Source of the DNA: Bacteroides sp.
GTDB lineage: Bacteria > Bacteroidota > Bacteroidia > Bacteroidales > Bacteroidaceae
Length of the DNA: 64,000 bases
Direction of reading: 5' to 3'
Assembly: GCA_021201335.1 (NCBI GenBank)
Contig: JAJQFD010000040.1
Span: 186,001-250,000 of the forward strand
The position numbers and the translations under genes are program-made. The first letter of the stretch is position 1. Each line of letters begins with the position of its first letter. Positions 28,211 through 36,492 of the stretch are shown here, in pieces. The notes beneath the pieces are model-generated. The model had not been told where the DNA came from. It made no database searches and saw only the letters and a program-made list of their open reading frames with translations.

Positions 28211-30406
28211 ATGAAGCACATTTCAATTTTATTTCTGTTAATCCTTGCATCATTTATGAACGTAAATGCACAGCAAACCGTGATTCGGGTCTCAACCAAC
28301 GAAACAGACCTCGTAATGAAAACAGCTCCTAATGGGCGTCTCTATCAGGCTTACTTTGGTGAGAAACTTCTTAATGAAGACGAAATACAGGCATTGCCCC
28401 ATTATATCACCCGTCCGTCTTCCGATGGTTCGGTGACTCCTCGCGGGTGGGAAGTATATCCGGCTTCGGGAGCTGAGGACTATTTTGAACCGGCTTTTTC
28501 CATTCAGCATAATGACGGAAATATGACATCCATCCTTTATTACAAGTCACATGAAGTAAAGAATATCGATGGTAATACCCAAGAAACCATCATCCGTATA
28601 GTTGATGATCAATATCCTCTGGAAGTAACGTTACACTATATGTCGTTTGCCAAAGAAAATGTTATTAAGTCATGGACGGAGATCAAACATAACGAAAAGA
28701 AACCTGTAAACATCAGCCAATATGCTTCATCGATGCTATACTTTGAAAGTCCGGCTTATTATTTGAACGAGTACAGTGGTGACTGGTCGAAAGAAGCACA
28801 GCTTAGTACACAGGAATTAAAATTCGGTAAGAAAATCATTGATACCAAACTCGGTACTCGCGCAGCTATGCATGCCTATCCCTTCTTTCAGTTAGGATTA
28901 GGACAAGAAGTAAGCGAAGATCAGGGGAAAGTCTTGGTAGGGACAATCGGCTGGACAGGTAACTTCCGGTTTACCTTCGAGATAGATAATGTAAACAACC
29001 TGCGTATTATTTCAGGAATCAATCCGTATGCTTCAATTTACGAACTGAAACCTGCTGAAATATTCAAAACTCCCGAATTTATCTATACACTATCTTATAA
29101 AGGTGTAGGTAAGGCAAGCCGTGATTTGCACACATGGGCAAGGAATTATCAATTGAAAGATGGCAAAGGCGACCGCCTGACATTACTTAATAATTGGGAA
29201 GCAACAGGCCCGGATTTCGACGAAAAAATATTGAAAGAATGGATGAGTGAAGCTAAGAATCTCGGTGTAGATATGTTTTTGCTGGATGACGGATGGTTCG
29301 GGAATAAATATCCCCGTATAAATGATAAAGCCGGATTAGGCGATTGGGAAGCAATGTATAGTAAATTACCTAATGGTATACCGGGACTTGTGAAAGCTGC
29401 CAAAGAAGCCGGAGTGAAATTCGGTTTGTGGGTAGAACCTGAAATGATAAACCCCAAAAGCGAATTATTCGAGAAACATCCTGATTGGGTAATTATGCAG
29501 CCGAACCGTGAAACCTATTACTATCGTCATCAATTGGTTTTAGACCTTAGTAATCCGAAAGTACAAGACTATGTTTTTGGTGTAGTAGATAAGATCATCA
29601 CTGAGAATCCGGATATTTCTTATCTGAAATGGGATTGCAACAGCCCGATAACGAATATTTATTCACCTTATCTGAAAGAGAAGCAAAATCATTTATATAT
29701 TAATCATGTCAGAGGTTTCTATCATGTAATGGAACGTTTCAATGAGAAACACCCGAATGTGGCCATCATGCTATGCTCAGGCGGTGGCGCACGTTGCGAT
29801 TATGAAGCGCTGAAATATTATACTGAATTCTGGTGCAGCGACAATACGGATCCGATAGATCGACTTTACATCCAATGGAACTTTTCGCAATTCTTTCCTA
29901 TCAAGTCCATGGGGGCTCATGTTACCAGTTGGAACAAGTCGGCAAGCATTAAATTCCGTACCGATGTAGCTATGATGTGTAAATTTGGTTTTGACATCAG
30001 CCTGAAAGAATTGGCAAAAGACGAACGGCAGTTCTGTTCTGAAGCTGTTGCGAACTATAATCGATTAAGAAAAGTTATTCTCGACGGTAGTTTCTACCGT
30101 CTGGTATCTCCATATGAAAGTAATCATACGGCAGTTATGCATGTAAGCGAAGCCAAAGATAAAGCTGTACTTTTCGCATATGACATTCATCCACTGTTCA
30201 AGGAAAAATTATATCCAGTCAAACTACAAGGTTTGGATCCGATGAAGAAATACCGTATCAAAGAAATTAACCTGATGCCGGGAGTCATATCAGAACTGGT
30301 GGAAGACGGGAAAGTATATTCAGGAGATTACTTGATGAAGATTGGACTGGATGCTTTTACAGCAACACGGATGAACAGCCGTGTGATAGAGATAGTCGTT
30401 TTGTGA
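28211..30406 (+). CDS. Alpha-galactosidase, glycoside hydrolase family 36
   Basis: 731 aa with a signal peptide (cleavage near NVNAQQ, residue about 21), so likely periplasmic. The N-terminal beta-supersandwich is followed by a TIM barrel with GH36 motifs: LLNNWEATGPDFDE (about 315-330), DMFLLDDGWFG, FGLWVEPEMINP, SYLKWDCN (nucleophile Asp about 475), MLCSGGGARCDYE and EFWCSDNTDP (acid/base Asp about 544). It releases alpha-1,6-linked galactose from melibiose, raffinose-type sugars or galactomannan by a retaining mechanism. It lies 27 nt after the TonB-receptor-like gene and is probably induced with it by the SusR-like regulator. Confidence 0.95.
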   Translation: MKHISILFLLILASFMNVNAQQTVIRVSTNETDLVMKTAPNGRLYQAYFGEKLLNEDEIQALPHYITRPSSDGSVTPRGWEVYPASGAEDYFEPAFSIQHNDGNMTSILYYKSHEVKNIDGNTQETIIRIVDDQYPLEVTLHYMSFAKENVIKSWTEIKHNEKKPVNISQYASSMLYFESPAYYLNEYSGDWSKEAQLSTQELKFGKKIIDTKLGTRAAMHAYPFFQLGLGQEVSEDQGKVLVGTIGWTGNFRFTFEIDNVNNLRIISGINPYASIYELKPAEIFKTPEFIYTLSYKGVGKASRDLHTWARNYQLKDGKGDRLTLLNNWEATGPDFDEKILKEWMSEAKNLGVDMFLLDDGWFGNKYPRINDKAGLGDWEAMYSKLPNGIPGLVKAAKEAGVKFGLWVEPEMINPKSELFEKHPDWVIMQPNRETYYYRHQLVLDLSNPKVQDYVFGVVDKIITENPDISYLKWDCNSPITNIYSPYLKEKQNHLYINHVRGFYHVMERFNEKHPNVAIMLCSGGGARCDYEALKYYTEFWCSDNTDPIDRLYIQWNFSQFFPIKSMGAHVTSWNKSASIKFRTDVAMMCKFGFDISLKELAKDERQFCSEAVANYNRLRKVILDGSFYRLVSPYESNHTAVMHVSEAKDKAVLFAYDIHPLFKEKLYPVKLQGLDPMKKYRIKEINLMPGVISELVEDGKVYSGDYLMKIGLDAFTATRMNSRVIEIVVL

Positions 30407-30500
30407 TGAGTACTTGTTTGATTAGAATAAAAGACTGCACGAGTGAATGAAGGTGTGTCAAAATTGACGTCAATTTTCTGTTAGATTACGATCTGTAAGC

Positions 30501-30563
30501 AATCACCCCGGTAGGGGTGAGATATGCATAACCCCGGGTGAGCGAAGCGTAACCCGGGGTTAT
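30501..30563. repeat. CG-rich palindromic intergenic element
   Basis: A strong inverted repeat: ATAACCCCGGGT (30528-30539) and ACCCGGGGTTAT (30552-30563) with a 12-base loop GAGCGAAGCGTA. A smaller hairpin CACCCC-ggta-GGGGTG (30504-30519) precedes it. The composition differs sharply from the AT-rich surroundings. It could end the GH36 operon, but it lacks a T-run, and I regard it as a small dispersed element. Confidence 0.55.
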
Positions 30564-30653
30564 ACATACCCCACCAGTACAACACCTATTCAAAAATTCG
30601 ATTTAACGTATTTCAAATTTTCCCAACGACATGATATGCCGGTGGTCCCTTTT

Positions 30654-30661
30654 ACCTTTGC
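30654..30661 (+). promoter_or_regulatory. -7 box for the HU-like gene
   Basis: TACCTTTG matches TAnnTTTG, 58 nt before the start at 30719. No upstream TTTG lies at 19 nt. Confidence 0.5.
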
Positions 30662-30718
30662 CAACAACAGGTAAGCCACCTCAATTTATTATATAAACCA
30701 TTTAAACCTATTTAAATT

Positions 30719-31192
30719 ATGAATATTCAGTATAAAGTAGTTAAACAAGTTCTAGGCTTCGACAAAGAGGGAGGCGAGAAATATGTAATTAAGACAGTGA
30801 CAGGAGAAGTGTTGACTTTCAACAAAGTGTGTAATCAGGTTAGCCAGATTTGTGGCGCCCACCGCGGAACGGTAACGCAGGTAGTGGACGGCTTGCTGGA
30901 TGTATTGGTTAATAACCTCGATATGGGACACAGCGTACAGCTGGGCGAGTTCGGCACCTTGCGTCCGGGCCTTCGTACCCGCGCCCAAAGCAGTGAAGAA
31001 GCTGCGAATGTTTCGGCCATCTACCGCCGCAAGATTAATTTCGTGCCGGGTAAGATGCTGAAGAATTTCCTCAAAGATGTAGCTATTACCCGTGCAGCAA
31101 TTCCGAAGACAATTAGTCCGGATGATGACAACAACGGTGATAATAGCGGTAATACCGGAGGCGACAACGGATTTATAGATCCGGCCGCCTAA
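30719..31192 (+). CDS. HU-like DNA-binding protein (Bacteroidetes HU-HIG type)
   Basis: 157 aa. It follows the Bacteroidetes HU-like pattern: an N-terminal strand (IQYKVVKQVLGFDKEGGEKY), helices with CNQVSQICGAHRGTVTQVVDGLLDVL (seen in part as RGTVTQVVDGLLD), a VQLGEFGTLRPGLR beta-arm region (about residues 77-92) and NFVPGKMLKNFL (about 105-116). A low-complexity Asp/Asn/Gly tail follows (about 140-152). It is probably a nucleoid-associated protein that bends DNA. It has its own -7 box and a strong terminator. Confidence 0.88.
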   Translation: MNIQYKVVKQVLGFDKEGGEKYVIKTVTGEVLTFNKVCNQVSQICGAHRGTVTQVVDGLLDVLVNNLDMGHSVQLGEFGTLRPGLRTRAQSSEEAANVSAIYRRKINFVPGKMLKNFLKDVAITRAAIPKTISPDDDNNGDNSGNTGGDNGFIDPAA

Positions 31193-31215
31193 AGCAAAAG
31201 AGGTGGCTGACCGGG

Positions 31216-31256
31216 AAAGCACGACTGGGAAAACAATTCCGTTCGTGCTTTTTTTA
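31216..31256 (+). terminator. Intrinsic terminator
   Basis: Eight-base arms AAGCACGA (31217-31224) and TCGTGCTT (31243-31250), followed by a run of T. It ends the HU-like gene. Confidence 0.85.
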
Positions 31257-31271
31257 TGCTTTATTTTTCAG

Positions 31272-31520
31272 ATAACCGGTTACCGTTCCGGGTCAAAACG
31301 GTTACCGTTACACTCCTCAGTGGTTACCGTTTCAATAGGTAGCGGTAACCGTTTGGGGGGTAAGTGGTAACCGTTTTTTAGGAAGTGATGTGTGTAGTAA
31401 CCTGTAATAACCTGATTTTGGTTGACTGTTTTTTCTAACACCTATAGTCGGTTGACGGATTTAACACTTAAAACTACATCTGGTTGACCGTTTTGCATTT
31501 TATCACGGGAACGGGTTGAC
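31272..31520 (+). repeat. GGTTACC/TTGACC element, copy A
   Basis: The GGTTACC motif (or its complement GGTAACC) recurs five times, often as GGTTACCGTT or GGTAACCGTTT. It is followed by AGTAACCTGATTTT-like sequence, GGTTGACTGTTTTTT (about 31420-31434), GTTGACGG and GGTTGACCGTTTT (about 31482-31494). The same elements in the same order appear in reverse complement at 40964-41190. It fills the gap between the HU-like terminator and the peroxiredoxin gene. Confidence 0.7.
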
Positions 31521-31608
31521 TAATTTTCTTTTCAACCGCTGGTTCATTTATCCTAAAATAAAGAACCAACGGTTGATAACGTTATTATTATTTCCCAAAT
31601 AGCAATCT

Positions 31609-32319
31609 CTACAACGCTATTTCTTTCGCAATCTCTTCTTTTGGTAATTCTTTTGTTGAAAAGAACCAATCGTATGAAGTAACACCTTTTTCAGTATGGT
31701 CTACGCGATTCTCGGCCTTATCCATCGATGTTGGAGCAGGGACTACTACAGAGTCGCCCGGATGCCAATCTGCTGGTAGTGCCACGTTGAATTTATCAAT
31801 CGTTTGTAAACCTATCAGTATACGTTTTATTTCATCAAAGTTACGTCCCAAATTGAGCGGATAATAAATAATGGTGCGAATAGTGGCTTCGGGATCGATG
31901 AAGAATACGGCACGTACCGCTTTTGTATCGCTGGCAGCAGGTTGAACCATCCCGTACTTATCGGCAACTTCCATTTTGATGTCTTCTATCAACGGGAATT
32001 CGATGTCGATATTTTTCATGCCGTTATATTCAATCTTTTCCTTAATGGTGCGCAGCCATGCGATGTGGCTGGCCAGTCCGTCAATGGATAAACCCAGCAG
32101 TTGGCAATTCAGTGCTTCGAATTCTTTCTGCATTTTACCAAAGGTCATAAACTCTGAAGTACAAATGGGAGTAAAGTCTGAAGGATGACTGAACAGAATA
32201 ACCCATTTTCCTTTGTAATCGTCGGGGAAATTCACTTTACCCTGCGTAGAGTTGGCGGTAAATGCCGGGGCCTTTTCTCCAATACGGGGCATCTGAGATG
32301 TGGTATTTTCTTTTTCCAT
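31609..32319 (-). CDS. Peroxiredoxin (Prx6-like)
   Basis: 236 aa. A thioredoxin fold with the peroxidatic Cys53 in HPSDFTPICTSEF; the motif Arg appears later in AVRAVFFIDPE. A long C-terminal arm (ADWHPGDSVVVPAPTS, YDWFFSTKELP) is typical of the Prx6/archaeal-type branch. It reduces hydrogen peroxide and organic peroxides in the cytosol. A second cysteine (Cys in ALNCQLLG, about residue 69) is not at a known resolving position. Single gene. Confidence 0.93.
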   Translation of the reverse strand: MEKENTTSQMPRIGEKAPAFTANSTQGKVNFPDDYKGKWVILFSHPSDFTPICTSEFMTFGKMQKEFEALNCQLLGLSIDGLASHIAWLRTIKEKIEYNGMKNIDIEFPLIEDIKMEVADKYGMVQPAASDTKAVRAVFFIDPEATIRTIIYYPLNLGRNFDEIKRILIGLQTIDKFNVALPADWHPGDSVVVPAPTSMDKAENRVDHTEKGVTSYDWFFSTKELPKEEIAKEIAL

Positions 32320-32388
32320 AAAAACAATATTTGATTTTTTCGGGAATATCCCACCATATAACCCCGTAGTATCCGGTTTGGTTCAGGA

Positions 32389-33624
32389 TTATTCCGGATA
32401 AAATCCACTATCCAACTCTACTACAAGACGGTTTTCTTTGAAAAAGCCTAACTTCTTATACTTATACAACTTACCTTTTTCTGTAAACAGATAACGTTCT
32501 CCCTTATAAATTACCTCCGTATACGTCCCGATTTCTTTGACCAGATCTCTATTTTTAGGGCTGAATCCGTTATAACCTAATTCTCTGCCCGCTTTGTCGA
32601 ATATCGGTTTGCACAGCACACCGTTCCTGCTTACAAATCCATATTTATCTCCCGATTTACTACGATAATGCCCAGTGCCGATTCCATACCAGCCCCATTC
32701 TATTTCATCATATTCCACCGGGATTACTTTTCTTCCCTGCTTATTGACATATCCTATTTTACCGTTTCTATGAACTTCGGCCAGAGATACCTTAAGGGAA
32801 TCATTATGATTGCTGTAAAAAGCTTTAATCAAATCATATTGAGGGGCGGCTAACTCATTATTCTGAAAATCAATGATTCCCCATTTACCATCCTTGCGAA
32901 CCCTCATAACATCGTCTTCCGGTTTCATAATTACTTCGTAAATCACGGGTATTACTTCGTTCTGCAAAGAATCTATATAACCCCAGCGCTTATTTCGACC
33001 TACTTTAGCCAAACCATTTTTAAAAGGGTGTGCATACTCATATACAGGTGAAATTACAATTTGGTCCTCTTTATCGGCATATCCCCATTTATCATTTATC
33101 TTTACCGCATACAATCCTTCTTCTACATTTTTATCATAACGGCCGAAAGACACTTGATATTCATCATCTGTCGTTCCCCCAGCCATGGGAAATATCATTC
33201 CATAATGCTCATCCCACTTATATATAAGTAGGTTTCCATCTTTGTCTTTGCCAATTCGTATCCGGTCTATCTGATTCATTACAAACACAGGAAACAAATA
33301 AAACCGTAGATTCTGGAAATATACCTGGAAGAAGTTTTCTTTCCTTTTTCCTTTCAGCGCAAGTTTTTTGTAACCGATAGTATCTATATAGGATATTATT
33401 AAAGAGTCTTTTCCAGAAAATTCAAGGTTGATAACATCCATATCTATTTCTCTGTTAGTAATATTAAATACATTACTCAGATAATTTTCTTTGTTTATAT
33501 ACTTACCATTCAGCTCTGCAAGATCGTTGATTGCTACAAAATTCTTAGTAGATAGCCGTGCCCCATGACAGGAAGAGACAATAAACACAACCAAAAGTGC
33601 GTAAAAGATATATCCTGCTTTCAT
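32389..33624 (-). CDS. WG-repeat lipoprotein
   Basis: 411 aa from ATG 33624; an earlier ATG at 33663 would place 13 charged residues before the signal. Lipobox VSSCHG (Cys19). From about residue 165 it carries WG beta-repeats: INDKWGYADKEDQIVISPVYE, RNKRWGYIDSLQNEVIPVIYE (seen in part as RWGYIDSLQNEVIPVIYE), RKDGKWGIIDFQNNE, RNGKIGYVNKQGRKVIPVEYD. WG-repeat proteins are probable protein- or ligand-binding propellers; no enzyme role is inferred. It is likely periplasmic or on the surface. Confidence 0.88.
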   Translation of the reverse strand: MKAGYIFYALLVVFIVSSCHGARLSTKNFVAINDLAELNGKYINKENYLSNVFNITNREIDMDVINLEFSGKDSLIISYIDTIGYKKLALKGKRKENFFQVYFQNLRFYLFPVFVMNQIDRIRIGKDKDGNLLIYKWDEHYGMIFPMAGGTTDDEYQVSFGRYDKNVEEGLYAVKINDKWGYADKEDQIVISPVYEYAHPFKNGLAKVGRNKRWGYIDSLQNEVIPVIYEVIMKPEDDVMRVRKDGKWGIIDFQNNELAAPQYDLIKAFYSNHNDSLKVSLAEVHRNGKIGYVNKQGRKVIPVEYDEIEWGWYGIGTGHYRSKSGDKYGFVSRNGVLCKPIFDKAGRELGYNGFSPKNRDLVKEIGTYTEVIYKGERYLFTEKGKLYKYKKLGFFKENRLVVELDSGFYPE

Positions 33625-34100
33625 AATATAGTTTTTTAGTTCCTGTTTAAATTCTTTATACAAAACACCTGTGTCAACGAAGTTTTATGTGACTGGAGGT
33701 GCCTAAAAGTACAATTATTAGTAATTACCTCCAAATTATAGAATTAGTAGCAAGTTTTACTACCTCCGCAACAGGGTTCACCTGCTATGTCTTTTTGACA
33801 AGGTATAAGGATTGTCAACACTGGATAAATTCATGCCCTCAGGGGTTTAGGAAAAAAATCTCCATCCTTTCGAGTCGTATAAGGTCCGATAACTTTTTGA
33901 GAGCCAGTATAGACGCAATATCTTGAGCATATACGAATCCTTTATATATTTTTTTAGATAGTCAGCCATATCTGTTATGCTTTTCATTAAATCATGCTGT
34001 TAATGGTATTTTGCACATTTTTGCCGCCCATAAGTACAAGTAAAGATCCAGACTTTGCCGGATCTTTGTATAAAAAACAATGGACACTTCTGTCAGAATC
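33625..34100. other. Intergenic region with coding remnants and a hairpin
   Basis: No intact gene. The minus strand between about 33740 and 33930 reads like a decayed coding sequence: GSQKVIGPYTTRKDGDFF, a stop, then in the same frame CQKDIAGEPCCGGSKTCY. A hairpin AAAGATCC (34042-34049) / GGATCTTT (34060-34067) lies just before the next gene and may regulate it. Confidence 0.35.
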
Positions 34101-34418
34101 ATGAAAACAGCAATACTTTTAAGCAACGGATGTCTGGAATACCTTACAGGGATAGGTAAACTTCAAATAGTCATATTCACATTGGATCATGATGAAGTTT
34201 CAGAGATCGAAAATGAATTTCTTCTCCACAATGATATTAATTACTTTACACTTTGGTGTTTAAGCAAAGGTGTAAATGAGGTATATGCCAAAACTGTACC
34301 CTCAGACCATCGGAAAATATTTCAAAAACTGGATATAAGTATTAAAACAGCAGATGAATTGCAAAGCGATTATCTCTACAATACTTTTATTTTAAGGGAT
34401 GAGCACATTCACCCCTGA
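34101..34418 (+). CDS. Small protein, weakly NifX/NifB-cofactor-domain-like
   Basis: 105 aa (or 112 from ATG 34080; 34101 is the first Met before the hydrophobic strand MKTAILLSNG). The strand-helix pattern, with IGKLQIVIFTL and FTLWCLSKGVNEVYAKTV followed by FQKLDISIKTADEL, resembles the NifB/NifX molybdenum-iron cofactor-binding fold. No metal-ligand cysteines are positioned as expected. Its 3' end overlaps the converging AraC gene by 27 nt. The function is unknown. Confidence 0.5.
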   Translation: MKTAILLSNGCLEYLTGIGKLQIVIFTLDHDEVSEIENEFLLHNDINYFTLWCLSKGVNEVYAKTVPSDHRKIFQKLDISIKTADELQSDYLYNTFILRDEHIHP

Positions 34419-35285
34419 TTCCCGATACTGTTTAGGGGTCATTCCGGTATGCTTCCTAAAAAAGCGACAAAATATAGACGCATCAATGAAGTTTAGTTCC
34501 TCCGAGATCTGTACAATCGTATTATTTGATGATTTAAGTTGAACCTTTGCCGCTGCAATTACCGCTTCATGTATCCATGTCATAATGGATTTGCCAGTGC
34601 TTTTCTTAATAATACCGGTCAGATATTTGGGAGTCAGGCACATTTTATCGGCATAAAAGGATACATTCCGCTCTTCTTTATAGTGCTTGCGAAGTAAGAT
34701 AAGAAACTGGCTTATCAGTTTTTCTGTACGGGTTAATTTATTAGAATTACTTTCTACCATTGAATAAAGTGCTCCAATCTCGGCTATCAGGGCAAACAGT
34801 AAGCACTTTGCAATCTCTTGCCGGTAGAGGTGTTCCCGTCTGTTATATTGTTCCACCGTAAAAGTGTGGAATTTCAATAAATTTCCGGCCTGCTCTTCCG
34901 ATACATATAAACAAGGATTTTGCTCTATTTCTCCTAAAATATTAAAATTGGGTGGCAAGGGTAATTCGGCAATAAAATCGAATGAAAAGAATAATGTTTC
35001 CAGAACAAAATCATCAGACTTCTCAATCGGCTCGATAATGGAATTAGGTAGAATAGTGGTGATTGTATTGGGTTTTATCACAAACTCCTGTATATTTATT
35101 TTGAATTTTGCCCAACCTTTGATACATATGGCAAAAACAATTCCATCCAGAATATGGGGATATTCGAGCAGGAAACCCGGAATCTTCCTATCCGTATCCG
35201 ATATAATGAAATTCTTTATCGCATAATTATCTAATTGCTTCGATAATTCATCAATCGTATAACTGGAAATTTCCCTGTTTGTCAT
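34392..35285 (-). CDS. AraC-family regulator, probable activator of the RND operon
   Basis: 297 aa. The N-terminal effector domain includes ICIKGWAKFKINIQEFVIKP (about residues 53-72). The C-terminal double helix-turn-helix is at about 205-295: FYADKMCLTPKYLTGIIKKSTG (seen in part as MCLTPKYLTGIIKKSTG), FIDASIFCRFFRKHTGMTPKQY. It is divergent from the adaptor gene at 35467 with a 181-bp shared control region, which points to the efflux operon as its target. The inducer is unknown. Confidence 0.88.
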   Translation of the reverse strand: MTNREISSYTIDELSKQLDNYAIKNFIISDTDRKIPGFLLEYPHILDGIVFAICIKGWAKFKINIQEFVIKPNTITTILPNSIIEPIEKSDDFVLETLFFSFDFIAELPLPPNFNILGEIEQNPCLYVSEEQAGNLLKFHTFTVEQYNRREHLYRQEIAKCLLFALIAEIGALYSMVESNSNKLTRTEKLISQFLILLRKHYKEERNVSFYADKMCLTPKYLTGIIKKSTGKSIMTWIHEAVIAAAKVQLKSSNNTIVQISEELNFIDASIFCRFFRKHTGMTPKQYRESGVNVLIP

Positions 35286-35466
35286 AACTGTGCTGGTTAT
35301 TTATTCCGCGTAAATGTATATGAATACCTCTTATTATAAAAATAAAATAACATAAATCGGACTATATGCACATAATTGTGGCTTAATCGCTTATAAAACA
35401 TAGCCTGAATAGCTCGTCCTTTGCGAAGATTAATTTAATATGAACCTCAAATTATCCGGTTTTAAA

Positions 35467-36492
35467 ATGAAAAAGTATATTATTGGAACATTCCTCATTC
35501 CGGCTTTGATGATAAGCTGTTCAAGAAAAGACAAAAATTCAGAAGTAAAGAAAGAAATATTCGTTAAGGTAGTTGATGTAAAAACATCAGAGATCGGTTA
35601 TCAGCAAAATTATGTGGGAACAGTTGAAGAAACATTTTCTTCTTTGTTGAGTTTTGAGGTTACAGGTAATGTTAGCGACATCTATGTACGTGAAGGGCAA
35701 AAAGTATATAAAGGCCAACTGATAGCTTGCCTGAATAAAGCAACATTTCAAAATAGCCATGATATAGCTCTATCTACCCTAAAGCAGGCCGAAGATGCCT
35801 ATAACCGTATGAAGACTTTATATGAGAACAACAGCCTGCCCGAAATAAAATGGATTGAAATACAGACATCCTTACAACAAGCGAAATCAATGGAAAGTAT
35901 CGCCCGGAAAAGCTTAAACGATTGTAGTTTGCATGCACCTTTTTCCGGGGTTATCTCTGATCGTAACATAGAGGCCGGAACAAATGTGATGCCCGGTATG
36001 CCGGCTTTCAAACTGGTAACAGTAAATAAGGTAAAGATAAAAATTGCTGTCCCTGAGAAAGAAATTAGCCATACGCATATCGGGCAAACGGCCGATATAA
36101 AAATCGCCGCCCTAGAAAACAGGCAGGTAAGCGGAAGGGTATCCGAAAAAAATGTAGCAGCAAATCCACTCTCCCATACCTATGAAGTAAAAATCGCCTT
36201 AGATAACCCGGATGGTGATTTAATGCCCGGCATGGTCTGCCATGTGAATATTAATCCGGAACAATCCGAAGAAGATATGATTGTCGTTCCCGCAAACGCC
36301 ATTCAGGTGAATCATACAGGGGAAGGCTTTGTTTGGCTGGTGGAAAATAATCGAGCCAGAAAAAGAATTGTCAAAACGGGCAGATTGTCTGACGACGGAG
36401 TGATAATAACCGGTGGACTTACGATTGGAGAACAGGTTATCGTTGAGGGAAATCAGAAAGTAAGTGAAGGAATAAAAGTCGCGGTCAGATGA
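35467..36492 (+). CDS. RND efflux periplasmic adaptor (membrane fusion protein)
   Basis: 341 aa from ATG 35467; the ATG at 35440 would add nine residues before the signal. Lipobox LMISCSRKD (Cys16). Order: barrel strand (VGTVEETFSSLLSFEVTGNVSDIYVREGQ, in part GNVSDIYVREGQKVYKGQ), helical hairpin (AEDAYNRMKTLYENN), lipoyl return (LHAPFSGVISDRN), then a beta-barrel domain (GMVCHVNINPE). It connects the inner-membrane pump to the TolC channel. The stop overlaps the next start by four bases, so translation is coupled. Confidence 0.92.
   Translation: MKKYIIGTFLIPALMISCSRKDKNSEVKKEIFVKVVDVKTSEIGYQQNYVGTVEETFSSLLSFEVTGNVSDIYVREGQKVYKGQLIACLNKATFQNSHDIALSTLKQAEDAYNRMKTLYENNSLPEIKWIEIQTSLQQAKSMESIARKSLNDCSLHAPFSGVISDRNIEAGTNVMPGMPAFKLVTVNKVKIKIAVPEKEISHTHIGQTADIKIAALENRQVSGRVSEKNVAANPLSHTYEVKIALDNPDGDLMPGMVCHVNINPEQSEEDMIVVPANAIQVNHTGEGFVWLVENNRARKRIVKTGRLSDDGVIITGGLTIGEQVIVEGNQKVSEGIKVAVR

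Noticed and set aside
31272..31520. CRISPR array
   Set aside because: The repeats are short, of both orientations and unevenly spaced, with no cas genes anywhere in the window.
33699..33926. 75-codon plus frame before the NifX-like gene
   Set aside because: No domain and no promoter; the opposite strand looks more like a decayed gene.
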